Source: Dinochytrium kinnereticum
Lineage: Eukaryota; Chytridiomycota; Chytridiomycetes; Chytridiales; Chytridiaceae
DNA: 30,071 bases
Direction: 5' to 3'
NCBI GenBank assembly: GCA_027604005.1
Contig: JADGJT010000291.1
Coordinates: forward strand, 1-30,071
Positions 29,825 through 30,071 of the stretch are shown here, one piece after another. Every line of letters starts with the position of its first letter. Positions within the stretch are counted from its first letter, which is position 1. A model generated the notes under the pieces. That model ran no database searches and was not told where the DNA came from. It saw only the letters and a program-made list of their open reading frames with translations. The translations under genes were made by a program, and so were the position numbers.

Positions 29825-30071
29825 CTGAAGTGGATGGAAAGAACAAGGTTGAGTCAGTGGTTGGCATGTTGGTTTTCGCGAAGTGGGACGAGAGTTGTGA
29901 TGAGGAAGAGGGAAGACGAAGGAAATGAGAAACGATTGGAATGGGGAGGTTTTAGGAAGACGGGGAGGAGAATGTAAGAATGTGCTCTTGTTTGCATCAC
30001 TTTAGAAGCAGAAAGGAGAGAGGGGAAAGAAAAAAAAGGCAACGAGGAAGAATTAAAAAAATTAAAAAAAA

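Noticed and set aside
1..30071. tRNA, rRNA or CRISPR features
   Set aside because: No cloverleaf with B-box, rRNA segment or regularly spaced repeat array was recognised in a by-eye scan of both strands.

Overview
This window is nuclear DNA of a eukaryote. The gene set points to an early-diverging, chytrid-like fungus. Genes are split by GT-AG introns, and several products have fungal character: a Mub1/samB MYND protein, a fungal 21 kDa-type complex I subunit, Mss4, and a Net1/Dnt1-like nucleolar protein. Beside them sit a calpain of the CAPN5 layout and a 4EHP-type cap-binding protein, which fit a basal lineage better than a yeast. The organism assignment is inference; no rRNA or other taxonomic marker is present.

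Left part (1-9.4 kb): a decayed Ty1/copia reverse-transcriptase fragment (1-443); IND1/NUBPL, a mitochondrial Fe-S assembly ATPase (+); a SIKE/FGFR1OP2-like coiled-coil protein (-) whose stop overlaps that of IND1; a poorly resolved 1.7 kb stretch with exon-like pieces; an eIF4E2/4EHP gene (+) with a 9-nt microexon; an unannotated 82-residue three-exon gene (-); a Nudix hydrolase (-); and a secreted M15 peptidoglycan peptidase (-) with exon-duplicated cysteine modules. Many introns here are very short (35-60 nt) and some end in AAG.

Right part (9.8-30 kb): ornithine carbamoyltransferase (+), a 904-residue acidic nuclear protein resembling Net1/Dnt1 (+), complex I 21 kDa-like subunit (+), MUB1/samB (+), a derlin with a terminal SHP box (+), MSS4 phosphatidylinositol-4-phosphate 5-kinase (-), a calpain with C2-like and C2 domains (+) that appears to lack its catalytic His, and the 3' end of a single-pass membrane protein (-) that runs off the window. 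Introns here are longer (56-500 nt) and strongly T-rich on the coding strand.

The genes do not form one pathway. Recurring themes are mitochondrial function (IND1, complex I subunit, OTC), ER and ubiquitin-linked protein turnover (derlin, MUB1), and phosphoinositide or protease signalling (MSS4 and calpain, divergently arranged). The least ordinary items are the bacterial-type M15 enzyme, the putative pseudo-calpain and the cryptic small gene. All exon models were built by eye from splice signals and family resemblance; no alignment or transcript data were available.
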